The notes beneath the pieces were generated by a model, which searched no databases, was not told the DNA's origin, and worked only from the letters and a program-made list of their open reading frames with translations. DNA of 23,105 nucleotides from positions 1 through 23,105 of the forward strand of contig DQHP01000032.1 of NCBI GenBank assembly GCA_003524435.1, in the 5' to 3' direction. A program made the position numbers and the translations under genes. This stretch comes from Microbacterium sp. (GTDB taxonomy: Bacteria; Actinomycetota; Actinomycetes; Actinomycetales; Microbacteriaceae). Of this stretch, positions 8,395 through 14,921 are shown piece by piece; positions within the stretch are counted from its first letter, which is position 1, and each line of letters opens with the position of its first letter.

Positions 8395-8865
8395 ATGAGC
8401 GATTCGACCGATTTGACGAACGGAACTGGACACATCGAAGAACCGATGACGAGTCCTTTGCATCTGCCGCACGCGGCGGCCGAGTGTCCGAAATGCTTCT
8501 CCGAGCTGGAGCAGAACCACGACTGGTGGCACGCCAGGCCGAGGGGCTCGCGTCTAGTCGGGCTCGTGGTGTCCCGTGAAGGGATGCCCCCTGTTGTGCA
8601 GCAGCGCGATGATCTGACTCGTTTTGGTGTCCCTATCGATGGGTTCCGCCATCCTGCGCCAGACATTCTCGAAAGCTGGGGCGACCGGCTGAACCGACTG
8701 ATCAACACGTTGCAGACCGGCGATGTTCTTGTCGTGGCCAACGTTCACGCGCTCGGCCACGACCGGGACGAAGAGACGCGCACGATTACAGAGCTGCGGC
8801 GACGCGGCATCATGGTGAAGGTTCTCAGCCACGACGCTCGTCACCTGGCCGACGCGGCTCGCTGA
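8395..8865 (+). CDS. Small protein with degenerate serine-recombinase (resolvase) N-terminal-like fold
   Basis: 156 aa; start chosen at 8395 because GGAGG sits 7 nt upstream, while the longer frame from 8326 lacks a convincing site. Residues about 53-150 follow the order of a resolvase N-terminal domain: RLVGLVVSREG aligns with the GYARVST strand (Ser60 at the nucleophile position), QQRDDL follows as in resolvases, and LQTGDVLVVANVHALGHD aligns with the GDxLVVxKLDRLGR region. However, the Arg before the Ser is Val, and both arginines of LDRLGR are replaced (VHALGH), so recombination is unlikely. No C-terminal helix-turn-helix is present. Near the N-terminus CPKC and two His (Cys31, Cys34, His42, His46) could bind a metal. 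Function unknown; the fold call is inference from motif order. Confidence 0.65.
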   Translation: MSDSTDLTNGTGHIEEPMTSPLHLPHAAAECPKCFSELEQNHDWWHARPRGSRLVGLVVSREGMPPVVQQRDDLTRFGVPIDGFRHPAPDILESWGDRLNRLINTLQTGDVLVVANVHALGHDRDEETRTITELRRRGIMVKVLSHDARHLADAAR

Positions 8866-8867
8866 GC

Positions 8868-9650
8868 TCAGTCGTTCTCGGAGTCGCCCTGCCCGAGCAG
8901 CGTCTCGTCATCGAGAAGCGGAAGGTCAGCACGAGTGACGACCTGGGACGTCACGGCGTACTCGACGAGGCGAGCACGGCGATTGGTTGCCAATTTGCCG
9001 GGGCCTCCTCGAAGTCCTTGTACTCCCATGCGGTCAAGCTTGTCGCAGACGTTGTCGAGCTTGCGATTGAATTTCGTCATCGTCCAGCCGAGTCGCTTGG
9101 CGGCATCGCTCGACGAGGGCAGTTCATTCATGCTCACGCCTTCGCGGCGCAGCATTGGCTCGGCGAGCGCGACTATTAGCTGCTTCTGCAACGGAGTGAA
9201 CCGTGCAGGCATGACCGTTGTCTCACCACTCATTGACACTTCGACCTGGCGCGAGACTTCATACGGAGCTTGCTCGGTGTGCAGGCTCAGCTCGTAAGTG
9301 ACCGGACCGGCGGTGAAGACGATCACGCTGCGCTCGAAGACCAGCGGCATCCGTGCCCCTGGCGAGAGCCACGACTGGACCGCACCGCCAGCGCTGGAAA
9401 CCGTCGCCGCAAGGCGCACGCCAATATTTGCCAGCCACCAGAGTCCGTCGCGGTGCTGCAGCTCGAGAAAGTGTCGGTGCAGATAGGGATTGTCGTCGAT
9501 CTCGAGGTCGCCTTCGCGCCCGATGATGAACGGCCGGTCGCTGCGCGGGTCGTGCCATTCTCCGGCGAATTCGAGACGTAACGGTGCTGCCTCGGTCGTG
9601 CCCGTCGGCTTATCGACTTCACGCTCGGTTGCTGAATTGATCTCCGTCAC
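8868..9650 (-). CDS. FHA domain protein with C-terminal winged-helix-like domain (candidate T7SS regulator)
   Basis: 260 aa from a GTG at 9650, preferred because GAGGGGG precedes it by about 7 nt; an upstream ATG in frame would add a Cys-rich leader of poor quality. Residues about 24-115 look like a forkhead-associated domain: IIGREGDLEI followed by NPYLHRHFLEL, equivalent to the GR and S/H-x-x-H phosphothreonine-binding signatures. The first loop has GRE rather than the common GRS/GRx-N pattern. Residues about 150-225 (FTPLQKQLIVALAEP to AKRLGWTMTKFNRKLDNVCDKL) look like a winged helix, with a basic GPGKLATNRRARL wing. The combination suggests a phospho-dependent DNA-binding regulator. It sits at the distal end of the T7SS island, opposite the FHA-containing EccC. 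Regulation of this locus is inference. Confidence 0.72.
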   Translation of the reverse strand: MTEINSATEREVDKPTGTTEAAPLRLEFAGEWHDPRSDRPFIIGREGDLEIDDNPYLHRHFLELQHRDGLWWLANIGVRLAATVSSAGGAVQSWLSPGARMPLVFERSVIVFTAGPVTYELSLHTEQAPYEVSRQVEVSMSGETTVMPARFTPLQKQLIVALAEPMLRREGVSMNELPSSSDAAKRLGWTMTKFNRKLDNVCDKLDRMGVQGLRGGPGKLATNRRARLVEYAVTSQVVTRADLPLLDDETLLGQGDSEND

Positions 9651-9706
9651 GTAACACCCCCTCGGCAAACATACTGCCATGCAGAGGCGCAACCGTGTCG
9701 ATCCGG

Positions 9707-9955
9707 CTAATCGAACTTCGGACGCACTCCGTCCGGGAACTCGTTGTGGTTGCGCGGCGCGCGCCGTCCTTACGGAGTCGTGTCTGGCTTGACCTTGCCC
9801 GTGAGAAACTTTCCGACGAGTTCAAGCCGATAGTAGCTCGTGAGCGACAGGTCGAGCTGCGGCTCGACCTGTTCCGGATCAGCCCCGCGCGACGTCAACA
9901 GCTCAAAGATGCGCGTGAGACCGTCAACCAGTGATCGGCACCAGTTGCAGCCAGG
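9707..9955 (-). pseudogene. Decayed paralog of the adjacent YezG-like immunity gene
   Basis: On the minus strand a frame runs from about 9955 to a TAG at 9707 with an internal TAA at 9770-9772. Its last residues, APRNHNEFPDGVRPKFD, match the C-terminus TPRNRNDFHESLRPKFD of the intact gene at 10083-10472. Further upstream, ADPEQVEPQLDLSLTSYY matches ADAWAVKPAVDAYTSSYY of the same gene (A, D, V, P, D, S, Y, Y in register). The segment between is shortened and the N-terminal third is missing or out of frame. No good start codon with a ribosome binding site is present. This is therefore a remnant of a duplicated immunity gene, as often left behind when polymorphic toxin cassettes are swapped. Confidence 0.75.
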
Positions 9956-10082
9956 TCACGTGTAAGTCGTCATCGCCGTAACGATCAAGGGTGCCATCGA
10001 CCGCCGCCACAAACTCCACGCGAACTGGGCGACCATCCCGCAAGCACCCGAGCGACGATCTCGTAGCCGCTAATCATGATTG
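9956..10082 (-). other. Unresolved gene-remnant segment upstream of the decayed immunity copy
   Basis: No intact gene. A minus-strand open segment of about 45 codons reads RDGRPVRVEFVAAVDGTLD and onward, ending at a TGA at 9924-9926, inside the pseudogene but in another frame. A second frame offers ATG at about 10075 followed by ISGYEIVARVL and then drifts into poor sequence, as if one frameshift separated the two. It could be the N-terminal part of the same decayed gene or a second remnant; I could not align it convincingly. Confidence 0.35.
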
Positions 10083-10472
10083 TCAGTCGAACTTCGGGCG
10101 CAGGCTCTCGTGGAAGTCGTTACGGTTTCGCGGCGTCAGCTTCCAACGTGTCGCATCGGTGTCTTCGAACTCCACGTTGTACTTCCCCTTTGTCCGGTCT
10201 AGCTGCACAAGCACCTGAACCGGAAGAGTCTCACCGGGCTTGTAGTAGCTGCTCGTATACGCGTCTACCGCTGGCTTAACGGCCCACGCGTCCGCTGCCA
10301 CAGGAGAAATGGTGCCGTCCGGAGAATAGAGGAAACCGTGCGCCTCGTTGAATTTACCGTCTGGGAACTCCAGAATTATCGACATCGATGCCCAGCCTTC
10401 GCGATCGATGCTCGGTCCATCTAAGTTGTCGACGAGCGCATGAAGGAGGTCGGCGGTCACATTTTCTGACAT
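10083..10472 (-). CDS. Candidate immunity protein for the nuclease effector (YezG/DUF600-like)
   Basis: 129-aa cytosolic protein, no signal or membrane segment, last gene of cassette 1, 20 nt after the nuclease gene. The layout W-x-S-M-S-I-I-L-E-F then DGK, a central AVDAYTSSYYKPGE, and a C-terminal VQLDRTKGKYNVEFEDTD recalls YezG/DUF600 proteins, whose C-terminal part typically has a GKFNxxY/F-acidic motif. YezG neutralises the nuclease domain of the LXG toxin YeeF in Bacillus, and the neighbouring effector here carries the same class of nuclease, which supports the pairing. Family membership is inference from short motifs. Its role as immunity rests mainly on position, size and the existence of a decayed paralog immediately downstream. 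Confidence 0.62.
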   Translation of the reverse strand: MSENVTADLLHALVDNLDGPSIDREGWASMSIILEFPDGKFNEAHGFLYSPDGTISPVAADAWAVKPAVDAYTSSYYKPGETLPVQVLVQLDRTKGKYNVEFEDTDATRWKLTPRNRNDFHESLRPKFD

Positions 10473-10492
10473 GAAGGTCCCTTGGGGTTTTA

Positions 10493-11116
10493 TTAGCGTT
10501 CGTTGATGCGGTCAAAGGTCTGGCCGGAGACATTCTCAAAGCTCGGGCTACGAGTTTCAACAATACGACCGGTCGCAGGATCCGAGATAACGTAAGCGAC
10601 TTGAAAGTTATCAGGTCGCGCGGCGCCCGGAGGGTCGACTGAGATGCGATAGTCGACGCGGCATCCCTCGGCCGTCCAGTCAGCCCACTCGTTCTCCATT
10701 TTCTTCCAGGCACCGCGATTGAGATTAGCGGCCTGCGGCGCGATCCCTTCATCAGGCGTGTCACCAAAGAAACGATGACCCCCCAGGTGCCCACCATCAT
10801 CGCCGTCAACGCCGTGATCGTTGCCGACATCGGTGGCGTTATCACCGCGCTTGCCACCGCCGAAGTCATCGATGATGGTGCCTTCCTCCTGCACCGGTCG
10901 CCGATTGTTCGGGTCGAAGTGCGTGTCCTTCGAGTTCTTGCCGCGAGTGGTCGTGACGCTGTCGAAATTGTCTGTGTCTCGCACTCGCTTCACGACAGTA
11001 TCCAGATGCTCAGTAATCCGGTCGGTGAGTGTTGCGAGCCTCAGATTGAGGTCACCACCGGCGTCGTCGACCGAGCGCTTCATCGTTCGCATGACCTCGC
11101 GTGCAGCTTTACTCAT
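10493..11116 (-). CDS. T7SS-associated nuclease effector (Endonuclease_NS_2-type DNA/RNA non-specific nuclease)
   Basis: 207 aa. Residues about 1-48 form a basic helical leader (LNLRLATLTDRITEHLDTVV) similar to that of the cassette 3 effector. Residues about 50-100 are a disordered Gly/Asp-rich linker. Residues about 100-190 carry DGDDGGHLGGHRFFGD (DGGH at 107-110 in place of the DRGH metal/His motif), then APQAANLNRGAWKKMENEW with Asn133 and Glu141/Glu143, the order expected of Endonuclease_NS_2 toxins. No W-x-G secretion domain or signal peptide is present; that role probably belongs to the upstream gene, whose TGA overlaps this ATG as TGATG. The ribosome binding site GGAGGAG lies within the upstream gene's last codons. 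Predicted to degrade nucleic acids in competitors. Activity is inference from the motif set. Confidence 0.77.
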   Translation of the reverse strand: MSKAAREVMRTMKRSVDDAGGDLNLRLATLTDRITEHLDTVVKRVRDTDNFDSVTTTRGKNSKDTHFDPNNRRPVQEEGTIIDDFGGGKRGDNATDVGNDHGVDGDDGGHLGGHRFFGDTPDEGIAPQAANLNRGAWKKMENEWADWTAEGCRVDYRISVDPPGAARPDNFQVAYVISDPATGRIVETRSPSFENVSGQTFDRINER

Positions 11117-11823
11117 CAGGCGTCTCCTCCAAAATCAAGCGCGGAAAACTCTGTGAAGAACGTTGATGTCACCGTTTGAATATCTGCTCCGCGAACCTTC
11201 ATCTCTGCTTGCGCGTCGTCCAACGCTTGCAGATCGGCATAAAACTCATCAGAGTCTCCCACCGCAGACTCGACCATTGGTGCGTCCAGGATCGCATCGA
11301 TCACCGCGGGCAGCTTCTCTGCCATCGGCTCGATCACCATCGGCGCCAATTGCTCGATCAGTTGCTCCACAACGATGTCGACCGCCGCGTTCAGCAGCTT
11401 CTTCTTGATCAACAGCATTGGGCCCGCACCCGCCGCGCTAATGGGGTTCGTCAGCATCGCCACCAACGTGATCATCGTCGTCGTGATGTCGGTGATCACC
11501 TTGATCTTCAGCCCGAAGATGACTTCCGCCCCGATATCCATCCCCGTGGCCGCCGGCGGCATAATATCGATCAGCTGCTGCAGATTCTGTGAGCGGTTCG
11601 TGTTCCACGCGCTCATCGTTGCGGGTCCGGTTTGCCCTCGCAGCGCGGCTCCCAGGTCACCGTTCATTTTACGGTCGACTGCCTGGATCACCGTCTCAAG
11701 ATCAGTCCCTAGATTGCGCACCAAGGTGGCCCCCTTACGGACCTCGTCCTCGTCAATATCCGGCCACTCGAATCCGAGCTTTTCCAGCACCCAGACGAGC
11801 TCATTCGGCAACATCATTCCCAC
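11116..11823 (-). CDS. Cassette 1 WXG100-like / CpnT N-terminal-like protein (effector carrier)
   Basis: 235 aa from a GTG at 11823. This start is preferred over a longer frame because AGGAGG lies 7 nt upstream and it gives exactly the same 708-bp length as the two paralogs. The N-terminus MMLPNELVWVLEKLGFEWPDIDEDEV followed by a long helix matches the opening of WXG100-like domains at the N-terminus of CpnT-type toxins (LPxxLxWLLxLLGxxWPxxDED). Residues about 108-155 are hydrophobic helices with a short KKK boundary; the C-terminal third is amphipathic helix ending in FGGDA. In CpnT-like proteins this domain is fused to the toxin; here it is a separate gene, TGATG-coupled to the nuclease. 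About 40 of 235 residues differ from the cassette 3 copy, counted by eye. Likely acts in secretion or delivery of its partner. Confidence 0.75.
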   Translation of the reverse strand: MGMMLPNELVWVLEKLGFEWPDIDEDEVRKGATLVRNLGTDLETVIQAVDRKMNGDLGAALRGQTGPATMSAWNTNRSQNLQQLIDIMPPAATGMDIGAEVIFGLKIKVITDITTTMITLVAMLTNPISAAGAGPMLLIKKKLLNAAVDIVVEQLIEQLAPMVIEPMAEKLPAVIDAILDAPMVESAVGDSDEFYADLQALDDAQAEMKVRGADIQTVTSTFFTEFSALDFGGDA

Positions 11824-11871
11824 GGCACAACCTCCTGCAATGACTCTAAGTACAAGTAGCAAAATCCACGA

Positions 11872-11887
11872 TGGGTAGCACTTCCCA
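11872..11887. promoter_or_regulatory. Palindromic site B upstream of cassette 1
   Basis: TGGGTAGCACTTCCCA, 7-bp arms with one mismatch and a 2-nt centre, 48 nt upstream of the cassette 1 GTG and within the 84-nt gap between cassette 2 and cassette 1. Same motif and nearly the same distance as sites C and D. Operator or promoter element by inference. Confidence 0.55.
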
Positions 11888-11907
11888 CCTTCGAGCGCTG
11901 GCGCACG

Positions 11908-12540
11908 TTATTCGCTGTCTGGGTAGTCGATGTCAACGCTGACGAAACGCGAGTTAGGAGTCTGCTTGACCTCGACATTCGCGCCGTCCAGCGCGCCCCG
12001 CTCGAGCCCTAACCGCTCTTCCAGCTCGGCGGGGCTGAGGTTACTGAGAACATCAGACTCGCTCGCTGGTGCGAGGAACTTCATGTCGCCCTTGCTCTGG
12101 CCATATTTGTCAGGGTCATCTTGCCCGATGGCATCTTCATACAGCTCTTCAACCAGCTGACCCGGAATCTTTTTGGGCACGCCCTTGATCTCGTCAACCA
12201 CGTCACCCGGAATGTCGTGGATGCTCTTTCCTACTGACTTCCCCAAATCCTGCATGAGGTTGTAGTCCGGCTTCGAATGGCGCGCTGGGCGCCCATGCGA
12301 CTCCACACCGCGGGTGACGTCGTCAAGCACGTGGTATTTCTTCGCATGTGAAGTCGCAGGCTTCTTGCGGTGCGTTGGCACGCGGTTCCCACCATCTTTA
12401 TCAAGCTTGCGGATGGCATCAGCATCCGCACGGTGACGGCCGCCCCGTTTGCGAAACGCACCCGAGAACCCCGTCTTAAACTCACGGCCAGCACCATCAA
12501 CAGCATCGACGAGGTCTCTCATCAGCTTCTTCAGTTGCAT
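11908..12540 (-). CDS. Cassette 2 payload protein, unrecognised C-terminal domain (putative T7SS effector)
   Basis: 210 aa from the ATG at 12540, which begins 4 nt after the stop of the upstream WXG100-like gene with a GGGGGA sequence about 9 nt upstream; the longer frame to 12867 overlaps that gene antiphase-wise and is not used. Residues about 1-30 are a helical leader (LKKLMRDLVDAVDGAGREF). About 28-95 is very basic and probably disordered (RKRGGRHR, THRKKPATSHAKK). About 95-145 contains VGKSIHDIPGDVVDEIKGVPKKIPGQ. The C-terminal about 65 residues are acidic and compact, with LSPAELEERLGLERGALDG and an end SVDIDYPDSE. I do not recognise this domain. By position it should be a toxin, but no immunity gene follows: the next feature is palindrome B and cassette 1. 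It could instead be an antibacterial payload with remote immunity, a eukaryote-directed effector, or a structural component. Confidence 0.6.
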   Translation of the reverse strand: MQLKKLMRDLVDAVDGAGREFKTGFSGAFRKRGGRHRADADAIRKLDKDGGNRVPTHRKKPATSHAKKYHVLDDVTRGVESHGRPARHSKPDYNLMQDLGKSVGKSIHDIPGDVVDEIKGVPKKIPGQLVEELYEDAIGQDDPDKYGQSKGDMKFLAPASESDVLSNLSPAELEERLGLERGALDGANVEVKQTPNSRFVSVDIDYPDSE

Positions 12541-12544
12541 GCTC

Positions 12545-13252
12545 TCAGTCCCCCGAAATCTGAAGGTTGGCAAGATCGGCGAGAAGCCGATCGGTGAGCT
12601 CTTCGACGTCGTCCGCATGTGCGTCCATGTCCTCGGCAGCCTGATCAAGAGCCACCAAGTCCGCGTAGAACTCGTCCACATCACCAACGTTGTCTTCGAC
12701 CACCGGAGCTTCGAGGAGCGCCATAGCCAGACCCGGAACCTGCGCCGCGAGAGGATCAAGAGCGAGCGGCAGCACCTGATTGATGACCTGTTCGAGCGTT
12801 GCTTCCATCGCCATCGAGAAAAGCTTCTTGCGGGCGATGATGAGGACCGCTGCGCCGCCAGCGCCAAGCGGCCCCGCCATCAATAGCGGCACCAGCTGGA
12901 CCACCGTCAGCGTGATCTCAGCGATGACCTTGATCTTGAGCGCAAGCACGATATCTGCGGCGATGTCGATGCCTGTCCCCGCTGGGCCGAGAATATCGAG
13001 CAACTGCTGCACGTTTTCCGAGCGATTTCGGTTCCATGCGGTGACATGACCGGTGCCGATCTTGCCCTTCATCGCCGCGGCGAGGTCGCCGTTAATGCGA
13101 CGATCTGCAGTCTGGACGAGCGTCTCCATATCGTCGCGATACCCGCGCACGAGCTCGGCTGCCCTGTGCACTTCGTCCTCGTCGATGTCGGGCCATTCCA
13201 GCCCGAGCTTGTCCATGATCCAGATCAGTTCATTCGGCAACATCATGCCCAT
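12545..13252 (-). CDS. Cassette 2 WXG100-like / CpnT N-terminal-like protein (effector carrier)
   Basis: 235 aa from the ATG at 13252, chosen because GGAGG lies 8 nt upstream; a GTG three codons earlier overlaps the ribosome binding site. Same 708-bp length as the other two copies and the same opening (MGMMLPNELIWIMDKLGLEWPDIDEDEV) but clearly more divergent through the body, for example in the hydrophobic region about 108-155 (ALKIKVIAEITLTVVQLVPLL). Contains the AWNRNRSENVQQLLDIL stretch equivalent to AWNTNRSQNLQQLIDIM in copy 1. Followed after 4 nt by the cassette 2 payload gene. Predicted all-helical; thought to serve as the secreted partner or targeting module for that payload. Confidence 0.75.
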   Translation of the reverse strand: MGMMLPNELIWIMDKLGLEWPDIDEDEVHRAAELVRGYRDDMETLVQTADRRINGDLAAAMKGKIGTGHVTAWNRNRSENVQQLLDILGPAGTGIDIAADIVLALKIKVIAEITLTVVQLVPLLMAGPLGAGGAAVLIIARKKLFSMAMEATLEQVINQVLPLALDPLAAQVPGLAMALLEAPVVEDNVGDVDEFYADLVALDQAAEDMDAHADDVEELTDRLLADLANLQISGD

Positions 13253-13301
13253 GAGCGGCACCTCCGGAACGAAGTTACCGACAGAGGCGTGGGTAGTGCG
13301 A

Positions 13302-13317
13302 TGGGGAGATCAGCCCA
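13302..13317. promoter_or_regulatory. Palindromic site C upstream of cassette 2
   Basis: TGGGGAGATCAGCCCA, lying 49 nt upstream of the cassette 2 ATG. It extends to perfect 7-bp outer arms CGATGGG and CCCATCG. An additional TGGGTAG half-site lies at 13290-13296. Sits in the 90-nt gap between cassette 3 and cassette 2. Confidence 0.55.
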
Positions 13318-13342
13318 TCGCGCGACGTTCACCGAGGCTCGC

Positions 13343-13762
13343 TCATCTCTCGCGCATAGAGCGTTGGATCGCTTCGTACAGCCTGTCGGTCTCGGCTCGT
13401 TGCAGGGCAACCGTGGTGACCGTTTCCGGATCCACAGGCTCGAAAGTGTCTACCAGATCTCCGACCTGCTCGGCTGTCATCCGGTACGCCCGCAGGCCTC
13501 CGCCCTGGTCGCGGGCCATGCCGCTGGGCCACACGTCGGCCTGCGCACCCGCGACACCGATCCGCCACCCAAATGGCTCGAGCTCCTCGCGTACGATGCA
13601 GAGCGCCTCGAATGCATCACTCGCTTGGGCCTCTGCCGTGCCGAAACCAGCCGACACGATAGACACTGCCCAGTCATAATTGGGCGCTCGTTTCCAAGCG
13701 ATGACAGCGTCGCGCGCAATGGCGTCGCGAGAGACCTGGATCGTGCGCGATCCTTCGGTCAT
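13343..13762 (-). CDS. Hypothetical protein, candidate immunity or accessory gene of the ADP-ribosyltransferase cassette
   Basis: 139-aa soluble protein whose ATG overlaps the stop of the preceding gene by 4 nt (ATGA), so it is translationally coupled and the last gene of cassette 3. Seen: an N-terminal basic helix, a central SDAFEALCIVREELEPFGWRI motif, then GAQADVWPSGMARDQGGGLRAYRM, and a C-terminal acidic helix. The central part is compact and has conserved-looking Gly, Trp and Pro, but I do not recognise a named domain. Position after an ADP-ribosyltransferase effector makes immunity or chaperone function plausible; there is no direct evidence in the sequence. Confidence 0.65.
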   Translation of the reverse strand: MTEGSRTIQVSRDAIARDAVIAWKRAPNYDWAVSIVSAGFGTAEAQASDAFEALCIVREELEPFGWRIGVAGAQADVWPSGMARDQGGGLRAYRMTAEQVGDLVDTFEPVDPETVTTVALQRAETDRLYEAIQRSMRER

Positions 13763-14349
13763 GCTTTCAAGATGTCGGCCGGGTCGATGACAAGAGCAAC
13801 CTCGGACCCGGGGTTGAGAGCAATGCGAACACCCTCGGGCAGCGACTCGGCATACTCTCGACCGCGGATGGTGGTGAGGTCGGTGTACCCGGAAGTCGCG
13901 GCCTTCGCCGCGTCGGTGAAAGCGTACGCGAGGCGACCGCCGTCTTTGGCGTCAACGAGGAAGATCCCACCTTCAGGGCGGCTGAAGATGACGACATCAG
14001 CGTCAGCGAACTCCTGATCCAGTTGCTCGCCCGTGGAGTGTCCGGCCCGTGCGAGCTGCAGTACGCGTTCGAGCTGGGTAGTCGGTGCGGCCCAGCCCCG
14101 CGCAGATGGCGACGGCACGTACCGAGGATTGGGAGTGAACTCTCCGCTCAATGCGCCAGCTTCGTCTGCTTGCCATGCGCCGATGATGCCTTCCGGCGGC
14201 ACGCTATCGACACCCGCGAACTCCGGGTCGATCGCATATACCCACCCACCCGGGTTTGCACGAGCTTCCGCGCGAAGTGCATCTGTGATGGGCGGCGTTG
14301 GGGGTGTCGTCATTTGCGGCTTCTTCCCGTCCGTATCGAGGTCGCTCAT
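13759..14349 (-). CDS. Type VII secretion system-associated protein (SseB-like)
   Basis: 196 aa, no signal peptide. After a disordered Pro/Thr start, ARANPGGWVYAIDPEF, then PPEGIIGAWQADEAG and GEFTPNPRYVPSPSARGW, matches the recurrent opening of actinobacterial proteins annotated as type VII secretion system-associated. A second half of about 95 residues (GHSTGEQLDQEFADADVVIFSRPEGG and LPEGVRIALNPGSEVALVIDP) resembles an SseB-type domain. It overlaps the upstream ADP-ribosyltransferase gene by 4 nt (ATGA) and the downstream gene by 4 nt, so all three are coupled. Probable role as immunity protein or effector chaperone is inference from the family's usual neighbourhood. Confidence 0.75.
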   Translation of the reverse strand: MSDLDTDGKKPQMTTPPTPPITDALRAEARANPGGWVYAIDPEFAGVDSVPPEGIIGAWQADEAGALSGEFTPNPRYVPSPSARGWAAPTTQLERVLQLARAGHSTGEQLDQEFADADVVIFSRPEGGIFLVDAKDGGRLAYAFTDAAKAATSGYTDLTTIRGREYAESLPEGVRIALNPGSEVALVIDPADILKA

Positions 14350-14921
14350 CTGTCACCACTGTAGTGCGGGTTCGGCACCCATTCACCCAGCGTGCCGTTG
14401 GACACCGGGTGCGCGCCGACGATATTCTCCCGCGGAATTCCACCCTGGAAGCTGATCTCGGTCTCCGGACGGTAAGAGTTCGGGCCGAACGGATTGTCTG
14501 GAATGGTGGCATCGGCATCAATGCCGCCGGGGGCATCGACGGTGTACCGGTAGCCCGCAGGCCATTGCAGGTCCGGATTGGTGGTGGTGCTGACGAAATT
14601 GGAATGCGTGTTTTGACGCACAAACTCGTTGTAGTTGTTGTTGCTCGCGTCGCGCACCTGGAAGCCTTCTTCGAAGATCACGCTGGGTGGACGATCATCC
14701 CCCCGATACAGGAGTTCGTTGGTCGTGCGATCCACTCGATTCGTGCGGCTTCCTGTCAGATCTGGAGCGTCTGTCCCGTCGAGCTGCTTCACCTTTATCT
14801 TGAAATCCTCGAGGTGATCATCCACCTTGCGGGTGAGCTCAGGAAGTCTGACATTCGCGTCCTTGCCGCCCTTTACGACCGCTTGCCACAGATCAACGAA
14901 CGCATTCCCGAACTTCCCCAT
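14346..14921 (-). CDS. ADP-ribosyltransferase effector (pierisin/scabin/enterotoxin-like, R-S-E class)
   Basis: 191 aa. Residues about 1-48 are a helical leader (NVRLPELTRKVDDHLEDFKIKV) like the one in the nuclease effector. The catalytic domain about 68-190 shows the three landmarks of R-S-E mono-ADP-ribosyltransferases in order: LYRGDDRPP with Arg73, FVSTTT with Ser111 (STS-type motif), and RPETEISFQGGIP with the ExE pair Glu153/Glu155. The GGIP immediately after ExE is typical of pierisin/scabin/enterotoxin-like enzymes. Predicted to transfer ADP-ribose from NAD+ to a protein or nucleic-acid target. No export signal of its own; its ATG overlaps the TGA of the carrier gene (TGATG). Target and host range cannot be read from sequence. 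Confidence 0.82.
   Translation of the reverse strand: MGKFGNAFVDLWQAVVKGGKDANVRLPELTRKVDDHLEDFKIKVKQLDGTDAPDLTGSRTNRVDRTTNELLYRGDDRPPSVIFEEGFQVRDASNNNYNEFVRQNTHSNFVSTTTNPDLQWPAGYRYTVDAPGGIDADATIPDNPFGPNSYRPETEISFQGGIPRENIVGAHPVSNGTLGEWVPNPHYSGDR

Noticed and set aside
11872..11887. Palindromes B-E considered as terminators of the preceding cassettes
   Set aside because: Stems of 7 bp with 2-nt centres are too tight to form a hairpin loop and lack U-runs; their fixed distance to the next start fits an operator better.
12541..12867. N-terminal extension of the cassette 2 payload frame
   Set aside because: It overlaps the 235-aa carrier in another frame and is rich in Arg/Ser/Trp, typical of a shadow frame. 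The ATG at 12540 fits the coupled arrangement.
13046..14017. 323-codon plus-strand frame across cassettes 2 and 3
   Set aside because: Antisense to coupled genes with good ribosome binding sites; its translation has no recognisable motifs and is His/Arg rich.
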